From: Hericium rajendrae
Taxonomy: Eukaryota > Basidiomycota > Agaricomycetes > Russulales > Hericiaceae
Assembly (NCBI GenBank): GCA_033439255.1
Contig: CM065885.1
Coordinates: 2,480,001-2,544,000, forward strand
DNA: 64,000 bases
Direction: 5' to 3'
Shown: positions 33,304 to 43,683 of the stretch, piece after piece
How positions within the stretch are numbered: position 1 is the first letter of the stretch
Layout: every line of letters starts with the position of its first letter
Made by a program: the position numbers and the translations under genes
The notes under the pieces: model-generated
Databases searched by the model: none
What the model saw: only the letters and a program-made list of their open reading frames with translations
Told to the model about the DNA's origin: nothing

Positions 33304-34255
33304 GCCAGAAATGTTGCTGATTACTTAGTCCTACCCCACCACTATCGACACGGCCGTATGCACTACTATACCACAGAATGTTGTCTGTATATTTATTGGA
33401 ACTGAGGATTTTTTTTCGCAGCCCGTCCTGTTACTCATGCGCTCGTATCGCCTGCCTGCAGCTTGTCTTTCCTGTGATGCGCAACCGAAACCGCCTTCGT
33501 TGTGCCACACTCGGCACCGCACTTGGCCTTTCTATCTTCCGCCCCGGAGGACAAGACGGCAACGCAGCATACGGACTGCGTTCACAACGAAGCCAATCCC
33601 ACTCACGGAGCGCTGACGCCCGCCCGCAGGTCCATTGATGAGGCATGGTGCGAATTTACATTGCTTTTGAGTGCATGCGAGCCTCGAGCGATTTTCTTGG
33701 GCCCCAAACAAGTTGAAGTATATACGTGCAGATACGTGTTCTCAATTTACCAGATGGACATGTCATCCCTGGGCCTGCTGAGACGCACTCGGGATGTCAT
33801 CTCGTATTTGCGCGGTGCGGTTGATTCGATCAGACTTGACATCCGGTCAATCTGTCACTGCTACTTCGAGCAGGTTGCTTGCAACAGTGGTGTTTGCTGA
33901 TGCAGTGTTTCACGCTCAACACGATGGTGATGTATATTGCAATGTGGGGCATCTTTGTATGGATGGGCATCGATGGGTGTCCAGAGTCTTCAATCCGACA
34001 TAACGGCACCTCGGTCTTGAGTGTGAACAATGGTAACACTGCGTGACAGCAAACGTGCGCCGAGTCCATTGAAACCGGTGAATGTAGGTGTCGCTTAGGT
34101 TGATAGGGAACAACTCAGCACAATCAGACAGTTAGTGATGCCTCGACTTTCAATGTCAACTCGTCTAGAAATACACGTTGGTAACTGAGCTACAATCTTG
34201 CTGATCTACCTGGATCGAGTCAATCGCAGGTGAATCGGAGACGGAGCGAACTTGC
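33304..34255. other. Intergenic; right part of the inverted duplication
   Basis: No convincing gene. The plus strand from about 33420 to 34010 resembles the minus strand at about 21420-20850, so the duplication covers about 1.1 kb including the cysteine-rich gene. Confidence 0.45.
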
Positions 34256-35442
34256 TCACTGCTTTCCTTCCGAGCTTTTGACCTGTCTCAGTGCCTCGAG
34301 CACTTTTGAATGCACTTCCTTCCCAGCCGCGACGACGCCGAAATTCTCGCCGAGCGTCCGCCCGAGCCCGAAATCGAGGGGTTGCCCGCGCGAGTCGGAG
34401 ACGACGCCACCCGCCTCTTCCACCAAGAGCGAGCCCGGCGCATGATCCTGCAAATCGAAAGTCAGCCTCGAGCGGCGATGCATTCGCGCGGACGTACCCA
34501 TATCTTTTCTCTGTACCCGACGCCGGTGGGCAGCCGCAGATAGACGCCGCCGTCGCCGCGCGCGAGCGCGCCGTACTTGGCCTGCGAGTCCATGCGGATA
34601 GGCTCACGCGTAACGCCGAGGACCTGCGCGACGCGCGCATTAACGTCGAGCGCGGCGTGCGCGCTCTCGACGGACTCGAGGAACGCGACGTCCTGGACGC
34701 GCAGCGCGGGCATCGCGAGCGGCGCGGGCGCGCCGCCGGCAAGCGTGAGCTGCTGCGCGCCCTGGCCGCGCACGGCGACGAAGAGGCAGCCGCGCGGGCT
34801 GGCGGGGTCGGACAGGTTCTGCGGGAGGTTCGGGCAGCCGATGATGCCGAGCTCGACGCGGGCGTCGACGAGGAGGGCGAGGCAGACGGCGTACTGCTCG
34901 CCGCGGAGGAAGCCCTTGGTGCCGTCGATGGGGTCGAGCGTCCACATGCCTGCCGTGGGTTTAAGTAGATGTTGTAAGAGAGATGGAAGCACTCACGGCC
35001 TTTCCTACCGCCCTCGTAATCCCCCCTATCGATCGCCTCTAGCAGCGCGTCCTCGCTCCGAGGGGAGCCGAGGCCCCATTCTGCCATTTCGCCGATTTTC
35101 AACTCGCCCTGCAATGCTTCATTCGCGAGTTCAACGACACGCGAGCGTAGTTCTGGGTTCACCCGCAGATCGGCTGCAGCTTCTTCGCCGACGATGGGAT
35201 CGGAGGGGAAGGCATGCGCAAGGATGGTGTTCACGACGGCCTGCGCGGCGAAATCCGCGACTAGTTCTTGTCAAGTAAGTTCTGGATGATGGGACGACGT
35301 GTTTACCTGTAACTGGACTCTTGTCTCCCTTCACAAGCGTCTCGTTATTGACTAACTTGTTGAAGACGGATGTGGTGAGCGTGCATGCGCGCCGCACTGC
35401 AGCGATCGCGACTTGCTGCTCGGTCGCGAATGAGATAGACAT
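34256..35442 (-). CDS. MET22: 3'(2'),5'-bisphosphate nucleotidase (Hal2/Met22)
   Basis: Hydrolyses 3'-phosphoadenosine 5'-phosphate, the by-product of sulfate assimilation, to AMP. It is a Li+/Na+-sensitive, Mg2+-dependent enzyme of the inositol monophosphatase superfamily. Four exons (35442-35307, 35260-34997, 34949-34498, 34447-34256) splice in phase to 347 residues, the usual length for Hal2. Family signatures are complete: 'KGDKSPVTVADFAAQA', 'FPSDPIVGEEAAADL' (metal-binding Glu pair), 'MWTLDPIDGTKGFLRGEQY' (the DPIDGT box) and 'DHAPGSLLVEEAGGVVSDS' (C-terminal metal site). The product should be cytosolic. The gene is divergent from Sec13, with 275 bp between the two ATGs. Confidence 0.95.
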
Positions 35443-35717
35443 AATATCTAGAATGTGAGTATCAGAACTTCTCGCTTGGGTAGTTACAATATGGGCTTAC
35501 TGCCAGACTGAGCGTTTATATGGTGGATAGTCGCAAGCAAGTCGCAAAGACTTCATCCTCAGGCGTATCGATATATTGATCTATTGACCTGAAGTGTGTC
35601 ACATCACCATGTCACGGTGCACCCCGCCAGAGGACACGTCTCAGTCTAAGCAGTGCACCCTCTATATCCACGCCGTTCGTCGCCAACCAAGACTGTGTTT
35701 TTGTATCATCAATAATA

Positions 35718-37042
35718 ATGGTGCGTTAACTTTGCTGTTAGTTTTTGGGTGCCTATGTCAATGATATCGACGCGCCAAAGGCACCCGCAGATCCTGTACC
35801 AATCGAAACCGCTCATGAGGACATGATCGTACGTGTACTTCGAAGCGTTCTGATTTGTCTCTGACGGTTCGGGTTGCGCTTGAACGAACAGCATGACGCG
35901 CAACTGGACTACTACGGAAAGCGGCTTGCGACATGTTCCTCGGACCGGACGGTGAAGGTGTTCGATATTGTGGACGGAGAAGCACAGAGGGGAGCTGGCC
36001 AGACCTTGAAAGGGTGCGCTGCTTGCGTTTTGCTTTACCGCAGATTCTGACGGCACTGCGCTTGCTCTCATAGACACACAGGACCCGTATGGCAGGTCGC
36101 CTGGGCTCACCCGAAATACGGCCACATCCTTGCTTCGTGCTCATATGATGGCAAGGTGCTTATTTGGAAGGAGCAGCAGCCTGCGTCGAGTGGATGGGCA
36201 AAGATTAAGGAGCACTCATTACACGCCGCATCAGGTGCGTTCTATTGTTCTCAGCGCCGAAGGCTTTCATCAACATTCATACCCACGCAGTCAACTCCGT
36301 TTCGTGGGCTCCGCACGAACTCGGTGCTATCCTCGCATGCGCGTCGTCAGACGGCAAGATTTCCGTCCTCTCCTTCAAAAGTACATTTGTCACACGATTT
36401 GGGCCCACATCTTACTTACCCCTTCCGCAGACGACGGCCAATGGGGCGCCGACGTCTTCGAGGCGCACGCCATCGGCTGCAACGCCGTCTCCTGGGCGCC
36501 CGCCACGCGCCCCGGCGCGCTCCTCACACCCGCGCCCGTCGCGCCCAACCAGCCGAGCCCGTCCGTGAAGCGCTTCGCGAGCGCAGGCTGCGACAACCTC
36601 GTCAAGATCTGGGGCTTCAACGAGGAGACGCAGACTTGGGCAGAGGAGGACGTGCTGGAGGGGCACACGGATTGGGTGCGCGACGTCGCGTGGGCGCCGA
36701 ACATCGGTCTGCCGCGCAGCTACATCGCCACCGCCTCGCAGGTGAGTTGCCAGGTGTGCTGTTTGCATCCGTGATTGACGGGCGTTGCAGGATAAGACGG
36801 TTCTCGTATGGACGAAGGACTCGCCTACGGCTCCGTGGGTCAAGACTGCGTTGGACCCGACGAGCATCGCACCGAGCGGCGCACCGCCCGCTGCTGCGGG
36901 CAAGTTCCCTGACGTCGTCTGGCGCGTCTCTTGGAGCCTCGCGGGCAACATCCTCGCAGTCAGCTGCGGCGACGGCAAGGTGACGCTCTGGAAAGAGAAC
37001 TTGAAGGGCGTATGGGAGTGCGTCAGCGACGTCACGAGCTAA
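35718..37042 (+). CDS. SEC13: Sec13, COPII coat and nucleoporin WD40 protein
   Basis: Six-bladed beta-propeller of the COPII outer coat (with Sec31), also part of the Nup84/Y complex and the SEA complex. Seven exons join in phase to 328 residues: 35718-35720, 35781-35828, 35892-36013, 36074-36234, 36291-36380, 36431-36741 and 36791-37042. Diagnostic text includes '[19 protein letters not shown]', '[18 protein letters not shown]', '[17 protein letters not shown]', '[14 protein letters not shown]', '[16 protein letters not shown]' and '[18 protein letters not shown]'. The first exon is only the ATG; this start gives '[17 protein letters not shown]', matching Sec13 N-termini, and the alternative frames meet stops. 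Confidence 0.95.
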
Positions 37043-37445
37043 GGGATGGATCCTGTTGGTACTTTTTGTTCTGTGAATTATTTCTCAGCGAGAAGCTTCG
37101 TTTTCTATGCTGGGTTTGTGGGCTGGTGCGAGATGACGTACATTGCGAACATGTATGTGCTCGCTATTCCAGCTCATGGCTGAATATGGTATTGCAGCTA
37201 GAAGGATTATCGATTTGTTGCTAACCTTCAATAGTTATCTTTGCATGTGCCGATGCGCTGCCGGCTTGTTTCACCAGAAGCCGCCATATGAATGCGACGG
37301 TATCGCGACGACCTGTCGGCCGCGAAAACAACAACAACGATGTCATTCCGCCGCAGCCACCTTGGTTTCCGTCATCTCACTACCGCCCACCCCTCACGAC
37401 CGAAATCTGCAGGTTCATTTGCTCGAATTTCTCTATCTAGTCATC
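37043..37445. other. Intergenic between Sec13 and the RNase H-like gene
   Basis: The frame of the next gene is open upstream to 37143, but no conserved text is present before the Met at 37446. I treat this as 3' flank of Sec13 and promoter. Confidence 0.4.
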
Positions 37446-38297
37446 ATGTCATTCTCTCATGATCCGCTCTTTACCTTTTCAGCTGATCTTCTTGAAGTGA
37501 CTGTGCCAGAGGTACAGGAAGCCTTTTGTGCCAGTCCACCCTCGTCAGCCTCGCTTGTCGAGCGTGCCCAAGGGGTAGAAGGCAGCAATGCTTCGGATAT
37601 CTCTCCCCTTACCTCTAGTAGCTCGGAAGTTCTCTTTCTGAATTCGAATTCGTATCGTAACTCATCATCCCCGCCAACATCTCTCGACCAAGAGGCCCCT
37701 GCCGAAGAATATAGCTGGTGTGAAATGATGGAGTATTGGATTGGTTTTTATCATGATGAGCCTTCGGACTTTTCCATACCTTCCGGACTTCCCGCCCCTC
37801 CATCCCCTTTATCATCGCATGACACCACTCTTCCTCGATGTCAACTCAATATCTGGGTTGATGCGTCAACAAGTTGGGGAATTGGCGTCATTGTTGACAA
37901 GCATTGGGCGGCATGGGAACTAGAACCCAGTTGGCAGTCGATGGCGGCCTATCCCCATATCTCATGGCTGGAGACGCTCGCAGTCGAGCTCTCGATCTAC
38001 GTCGCAATCAATTGCTTCGGCGCTAGCAGCGCTGAACTCCAAGTCCACGGGGACAGCCTCGACGTCCTCAATACTTTCGCTGGCTCTCGATGCAAGAACA
38101 CTGCACGTCGGGATGCCATCAATCGTATCCATCGAGCTCTCGATGACGCGCACGCCATACTCTCGCCGATTTTCGTTCGGTCTGAAAATAACCTCGCAGA
38201 TCCGATCTCGCGAGGCATCCAGGGCCCCGAGGATCGGAGGTTGCAATGCAGCTTCGCGCTGCCTTCCGCCTTTGCATATTGTCTGCAACAGGCTTGA
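37446..38297 (+). CDS. Stand-alone RNase H-like protein of retroelement origin
   Basis: A single exon of 283 residues. Residues 1-130 are Ser/Pro-rich without a fold. Residues 133-258 have the layout of a retroelement RNase H domain: 'LNIWVDASTSWGIGVIV' (D139), 'ISWLETLAVELSIYVAI' (E176), 'LQVHGDSLDVLNTFAG' (D203) and 'FVRSENNLADPISRG' (D252). All four acidic catalytic positions are kept. The 'NLADPISRG' end and the DAST-WGIG start resemble RNase H of tyrosine-recombinase (DIRS-like) and related fungal retroelements. No reverse transcriptase, integrase or recombinase is visible nearby and there are no LTRs, so this may be a domesticated domain or an isolated fragment. Confidence 0.7.
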   Translation: MSFSHDPLFTFSADLLEVTVPEVQEAFCASPPSSASLVERAQGVEGSNASDISPLTSSSSEVLFLNSNSYRNSSSPPTSLDQEAPAEEYSWCEMMEYWIGFYHDEPSDFSIPSGLPAPPSPLSSHDTTLPRCQLNIWVDASTSWGIGVIVDKHWAAWELEPSWQSMAAYPHISWLETLAVELSIYVAINCFGASSAELQVHGDSLDVLNTFAGSRCKNTARRDAINRIHRALDDAHAILSPIFVRSENNLADPISRGIQGPEDRRLQCSFALPSAFAYCLQQA

Positions 38298-38411
38298 CCA
38301 TTCGACTCTATGCCGAACGACTGGCCTTTCATGGGTTTCCCATTGGCCCCGATTCCTGGATGTTCAGAATCTGCAGCCTCCCTTTTTTTCTTTCCCCACA
38401 GTTTCTTGACG

Positions 38412-38459
38412 CGAAGACATAGTTTTTGTGGCCTACAGAAAATAAAGGCTATGTCTTCG
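38412..38459 (+). terminator. Hairpin downstream of the RNase H-like gene
   Basis: Perfect 11-bp inverted repeat, cgaagacatag and ctatgtcttcg, with a 26-nt loop containing 'aataaa', a polyadenylation-like hexamer. It lies about 115 bp after the stop codon. A role in 3'-end formation is an inference. Confidence 0.4.
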
Positions 38460-39212
38460 AGGCAAGAGCGCACAGTTCTGCACGATGCATTTCTCGTGTC
38501 GGGGAGCAATTCATCGAGCATAACTGTGTCTATTGAGTGAGTCCGTGTCAGATCGCGTTCGTTCTAGGAGTCCTGATCAAGCTCCTCCATTGAAGTCTAT
38601 TGAGACGTTCGTCTCTTCTCAGCTACGGCATGGGATGTCCCATTCCATTGCGGTCCGCAGTCTCTGTCTCGATTTCAGGACATTTGAGCAAACATTCCAG
38701 TAAACGGCCCACTGGCGAATGTGTTTCGGTAGTGGGCCGTGACCATCCATTTCTCCATTGACGCACTGTCTGAAGTCATGCGACACATTCCACATGTCGT
38801 TCTTCTCTGATCCCAACCCATCTTCCTTTTTACGATAGTCGGTCTATGTCCTGGATCTCCTCGACGACATCTGCCACAAAAGCGGCGCATCGTCAGCCTG
38901 GTACCGTTCGTGGGCTGTGAACGCGACGACACTCCGTCAGCTTCCGGTACGTTGTGGGTTGAATTCATGGCTGTCTCTGACAGACAAGATGTAGAGATGT
39001 ACATAGTCTTATAGATAAGACTGTTTCAGAGCCGCTGCGCACGGCAAATTGAGGCACACGGTTAGTCTGGGTTATAGTAATTGAAATCTGAGCTATTAGA
39101 TTTACATATACATCTGTCTGAAGTCATGACTGAATGGGATATCACATATCGTACAATGTTCCTTGATCTGAAACAACATCGATTACTGAGCTAGGTGATC
39201 AAATTTTACTCC
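38460..39212. other. Intergenic, no gene seen
   Basis: Short open frames on both strands overlap and carry no recognisable text. The interval contains the 3' flank of the alpha-L-fucosidase gene. Confidence 0.4.
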
Positions 39213-42200
39213 TTAATGTTCAGCTCCTGCATACTCAATCCGGAACACCCACGCAAAGTCCACCAACTTCACCTCATCTCCCATTTCAACCACAAACTCT
39301 CCTCCATCAAACTTCCATTCCAGCATAGCACCACTTCCGCCCAGCATCGTAACCCGGTCGCCCGCCCTAGCCGGCACGGGAGCACGCGTACGCACGCTGC
39401 CCTCCGGACGCGAGAGTGCAATGACGTAGAATGCGTCTGGGGCCGTCGTGAAGCGCAAGTTCACCGCGGGGTCCGAGGGCTGCACCCACCAGGGGCGCGT
39501 GCCAAAGATGGCCGGCCCAGAATGCGAAAGCCATTGGCCCATGTCGTGCAGAGGCTGTGTCATGGCGGGGATGACGGTGCCGTTGGCCATGGGGCCGAAG
39601 CTGGAGTGATAGATGAGTGCTTCGATGGATGTGGTTGAGTGACGAATGATTGCTTACCCGAGAAGATAGTTACCGCCTTTTGACACGATGCTGCGAGATG
39701 TTAAGTGGATGCTTTTGTATAAAGAAGAAAGTACTTACTCCACTAATCTCGGTATCAGGATTGATGCATTCTTGTATGCTTCGGGAGGGCTGTCCGGAAA
39801 ACATTACTTCCACCACTCGTACAAATGTGACCTGCGGACATACGTATCTGAGTTATAAGCATAGGCATAGGGGTCTATACCCTCGCTGGTCTCCCATTTC
39901 GAAGACTACCAGAAATCATTAGCACCAAAGGGGATCACAGAAGGCGACCAAAACGAAGAATGGAACGGACCAGGACGGCATCATATGATGCATACTCCGG
40001 CGTAGAGAAATCAGTCTGACTGGACCCGCAGCGGTCATCGCGCACAACTTGACGGCCTTGCGTAGCAGCGACGTTGTACCACTCGGCAGCTGCACGCCAG
40101 TCAAACCATTTAGTCAGAACGAAAACCGGCATGGGGGCTTGGAAGTTGACGCACCGACATCTGGGAATGCGGAAGCGTAACCAATGTCACACCTATACAC
40201 ATCGTCAGTTCCCTTTTACGCCTCTTTGCACAGTAAACGAACCATAGGATCTCGGCGCCATAATCATAGAACAATGATTCCATCTGCGGCTTGTGCACTG
40301 CTCCAGCAATCAGCGCACTCTGCCTGCATCTGTGGAATAAAAGGCTTACCATCGGTCAGGTAGTTTTCTTTGTGCACCCAGCCGATATATGGATCGCAGC
40401 ACGAGCCATCGAAAGCATTCAGCGCCGGCATGCCGGGGAAGGACTGGTGGCCATAGGGACCGTAATCCGGGTTGAACCACTCTGTGCCGATGCATTAGGG
40501 TGTTAGCTTATGGCAAACGGCCGACGTTGGACTGATGGAAGAACGGGACGGTGAGCGTACCAGGCAGGCTGTAGTATAACTACGGCAGGAAAGGTCAGCC
40601 GAGAGCATCTCACAGTAAGAAGATAAACTTACACCCCGCCGCAGCTCTGGATATCGCGCCTTCGCACTCTCGATCAGGTCCTTGGTAATATCGCGTCTAC
40701 GAATAAAAATCGTTCGATTATACGAGACACGGTCAGCACGAAACACGTACTTCGGTCCGAGTAGCAATGAGTTCCGGTCGCTGGAGTTGCCTGTCTCGAA
40801 CTGAGTACATCCGGATCAGAATAGACTCAGCGGAAAGGAAGCGAGATCCGCATACCAGAGAGAATCCATCGTGGTGCTTTGTCACAAAAACGAAATACTT
40901 CGCGCCGGCATCCGCAATTAGATCGAGCCAGTAATTGGGATCCCAGCCCTCCGCAGTGAAGTTTGCGATAAAGTCATCATAGGTCACGTTTGGACCGTAC
41001 AGTGCGAGGTGGTGCTGTGCGGTGGGAGAGTTGAATGCTGGGGATGCGGATGAGCAGGAGACGCGCATGCTTAGAAACGGGCGTACGATTGTGCAGGTCC
41101 CAGTTGTACCTATGCTTTACGGTCAGAATTGAGTCATGGAGTAAGAAGACGGAAGTCATACCACGCGGCGTACTGCCGACCAGTTGGAGCCCATGCTGGG
41201 ACGCTATATATTCCCTATTCGTAATTCACGTCAATGGTTGAAGGGATACACACAAGGATTCGAAACCCACCCAATGAATCTGTCCCGTGCAAACGTGTCA
41301 GCGTGTACCACAAAGAGAAGCATAATCCCGACGCACAAATAAGCCGAACTTAGCGTCGTTATACTGTATCCAGCAGACCCAGATCAGCACAACCTCACAA
41401 CCGGGCAGAATAGAAATGTACCCATTCCGGCGCCTCATGCTTCCCCAAACTCTCGTCACCATCCTCATACACCGGTATCCCCGCCGTCACCACCCACTCC
41501 TTCTCTCCGCCCACAAGCCCCACCTCCTGCCCTCCTGCATCCGTAACTACCACGCGCACCGTCGCATTACTCCCCTGCACGACCCCATCGGCGTTCCGCA
41601 CGCCCACAAGCAGCACAACCTGGTCGTTCGGCGCGAGACGCTGCACGCTTGCAGGCACGACCGTCGTCAGCGTGTCGGACTGCAGCACGACGGTGTGGTT
41701 CGTGGCGACCCAGGCCAAGTCGGGTGCGTCCAGCGGTGCGAGGTTGGCGAGCGTGACTTCGATGAGCTGCGCGCCGGCATTGATGTCCGTGCTAGACTCC
41801 GTGGAATTGTCGATCCATTTTGTCGTCGAGCGGACGTTCTGGATCCAGAGCGCCGGACCGGGCGCTGCTTCGGTGCTGTCTGGTGCCGAGGCTTGTACGA
41901 GCGTGATTGCGAAGATGTGTATGTTGGTGCTTGACGGGGGGAGCGTGAGCGCTGTGAGGTTCTGGGCGCTGGGTATGCGCGCCGTCGCGTAGTGGATGTG
42001 CGTGTTGTTTTTGTCGATCGTCTGGTTCGAGTCCAGCGATGGGTTAGCATAGTGATATGGTCTGCAAAAAATCAGCATTCGAATGTAGTTGTTCCATGTT
42101 AAGAATCAACATACAGATATATGGCTCCTTCAAATACCGCGCCGGGTGAGAACCACGGCGCGAGGATGATAGTTGCATCAGAAGTCTCTCCACTATCATA

Positions 42201-42667
42201 GTGAAACGTCACATTTGCGACCGAAGGCACCGCCGAAGCGCCAGGTCCGAAGGTGACAGCACCGAGAATATGCAAGGAATGATACTGGCGGGAGTCGGCT
42301 ATTGAGAGATTCAGAACTTGGCTCGCAGAGCGCAGAGCGTCGTTGGAGGAGGAATGGAACGGAGGAAGAGCGAACTGTGCGACAGCCGAAGAAAGCGTGG
42401 TGAATAGACATATATGCGATTCGCGATGGCATTTCATACCTCGACTCCTCTGAATGAGTAGTTTGTACTGTTTGGAAGCAGTTTCGCAGGATAAGAGCGA
42501 CCATAACCATCGAAATTTGCAGATGTGTCGGAAGAACTGGATGCGGCAGCCTTAACGTCGAAGATAGCCGTCAAGTCGACTCGAGTGAAAGGATCTGATC
42601 TCGCGAACGAATATGAGCTGCAAGTGAGGAACAGCAACAGCAGGAGAAGAAGGTGAGAGAAAGCCAT
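39213..42667 (-). CDS. Secreted alpha-L-fucosidase, GH29
   Basis: Exo-glycosidase that removes alpha-L-fucose from glycans by a retaining mechanism. The first exon (42667 to about 42438) encodes a signal peptide ('MAFSHLLLLLLLFLTCSSYS'). An accessory beta-rich domain follows (about 42395-41405). The catalytic domain then shows 'QHHLALYGPNVTYDDFIANF', 'AGAKYFVFVTKHHDGFSL', 'DITKDLIESAKARYPELRRG', 'EWFNPDYGPYGHQSFPG' and 'YGAEILWCDIG', where the Asp of 'WCDIG' (spliced across about 40243/40193) is the expected GH29 nucleophile. The C-terminal exon ends 'LVDFAWVFRIEYAGAEH'. There are about ten or more short introns; I did not fix every internal boundary. Many NxS/T sites fit secretion. Confidence 0.88.
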
Positions 42668-43289
42668 ACTGCAACATCAAGCTCATCTCGACTTTTTGAG
42701 CAAAAGGACAGCACTGGTCACGAAGGATACATAGTATCCACTCTCACAAGGATCGCCATCACACGACTTCCAACAATGGGTGAATCTGCAAGAAGGACGT
42801 ACCCGTGATGATGCCAATCTGGGGCCATTGCGGGCCAGGAGCATGCATTGGCCTCTGAAAGACAAACTCATGTGCGACATCGTACACATGGGTCCATATA
42901 CCGAGGAAAGACGGCACAAAGCCCGCAGATGTCAAGAAAGAGAGCATCATGCGGGTTCAAGCTGGTTCGCTGGTGCTCATGTGTTTCTTGGACGTCGTGT
43001 GAACGCGCACACTGAGTCTGTAGGCCGCGGTCGACGTGAAGTCAGCGATGCCGATGCCTCGACGTGAGACAGTGGACAACAGTGGACGCCTGTAATAGCT
43101 AAGTTCAAATTTATAACAGGCTCAACTTTCAGAACAAACAATTGCTGCAGAGGATATGTTGGAGCACCTAAGATTAAGTGGTGGAAGTGGGAGTCGACAA
43201 CCGTCGTCGTCAAGTTGTCGTTACCAGTTCCATCTACAGCAGTATATATGGTGCACGAACATGATATTTCAGTAAACTCCCCATTCAAC
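42668..43289. other. Intergenic between alpha-L-fucosidase and tRNA-Pro
   Basis: No gene seen. It should contain the fucosidase promoter on the minus strand next to 42667. Confidence 0.4.
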
Positions 43290-43385
43290 GGCCTGGTGGT
43301 CTAGTAGTATGATTCCTTCTTAGGGCTACGTGATAATTACGTAATCAACTGGAGGAGGTCCCGGGTTCAATTCCCGGCCAGGCCC
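43290..43385 (+). tRNA. tRNA-Pro (AGG) with a 24-nt intron
   Basis: Acceptor arms GGCCTGG and CCAGGCC pair fully. The B-box/T-arm is CCGGGTTCAATTCCCGG. The anticodon stem CCTTC/GGAGG closes a loop TTAGGG(T) with anticodon AGG (43342-43324 region; bases 43322-43324). An intron of 24 nt (43326-43349) interrupts after position 37, the canonical site. T-rich tracts from about 43388 to 43417 can serve as the RNA polymerase III terminator. Confidence 0.93.
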
Positions 43386-43683
43386 TGTGTTTTTCCCTCA
43401 TCAACTTTTTTTTTTCATCTTTTCAAGGCATAGATAGATCTCGAATGAAGTCAAAGCAGAAGAGGATGCTGTGACTAGTTGATTCAAGGATTTTGAGTCT
43501 CGGATTTGACTTCCAATGCTTTGCACGGGGATACAAACATCTGGCTCCCAGGTTGGGGTACTTTAGGCAATACCCTCAACTAACAGTTGAGTTGGTCGCT
43601 ACTGTCCTAATCCACAGCACAATCCTCAAAAAGATATAAATGCAAGTTCACGACCCCTTACAGCCGAACCACGTCTGCCAACA

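Noticed and set aside
34291-34968. 225-residue plus-strand frame antisense to Hal2
   Set aside because: Shadow of the Hal2 coding strand in GC-rich DNA.
36156-36983. 275-residue frame overlapping Sec13
   Set aside because: It is a shifted reading of Sec13 exons and introns; only the Sec13 frame has WD40 text and correct splice phases.
43290-43385. tRNA-Pro as insertion site for a mobile element
   Set aside because: Both flanks show no target duplication or element remnants; the tRNA looks intact and ordinary.
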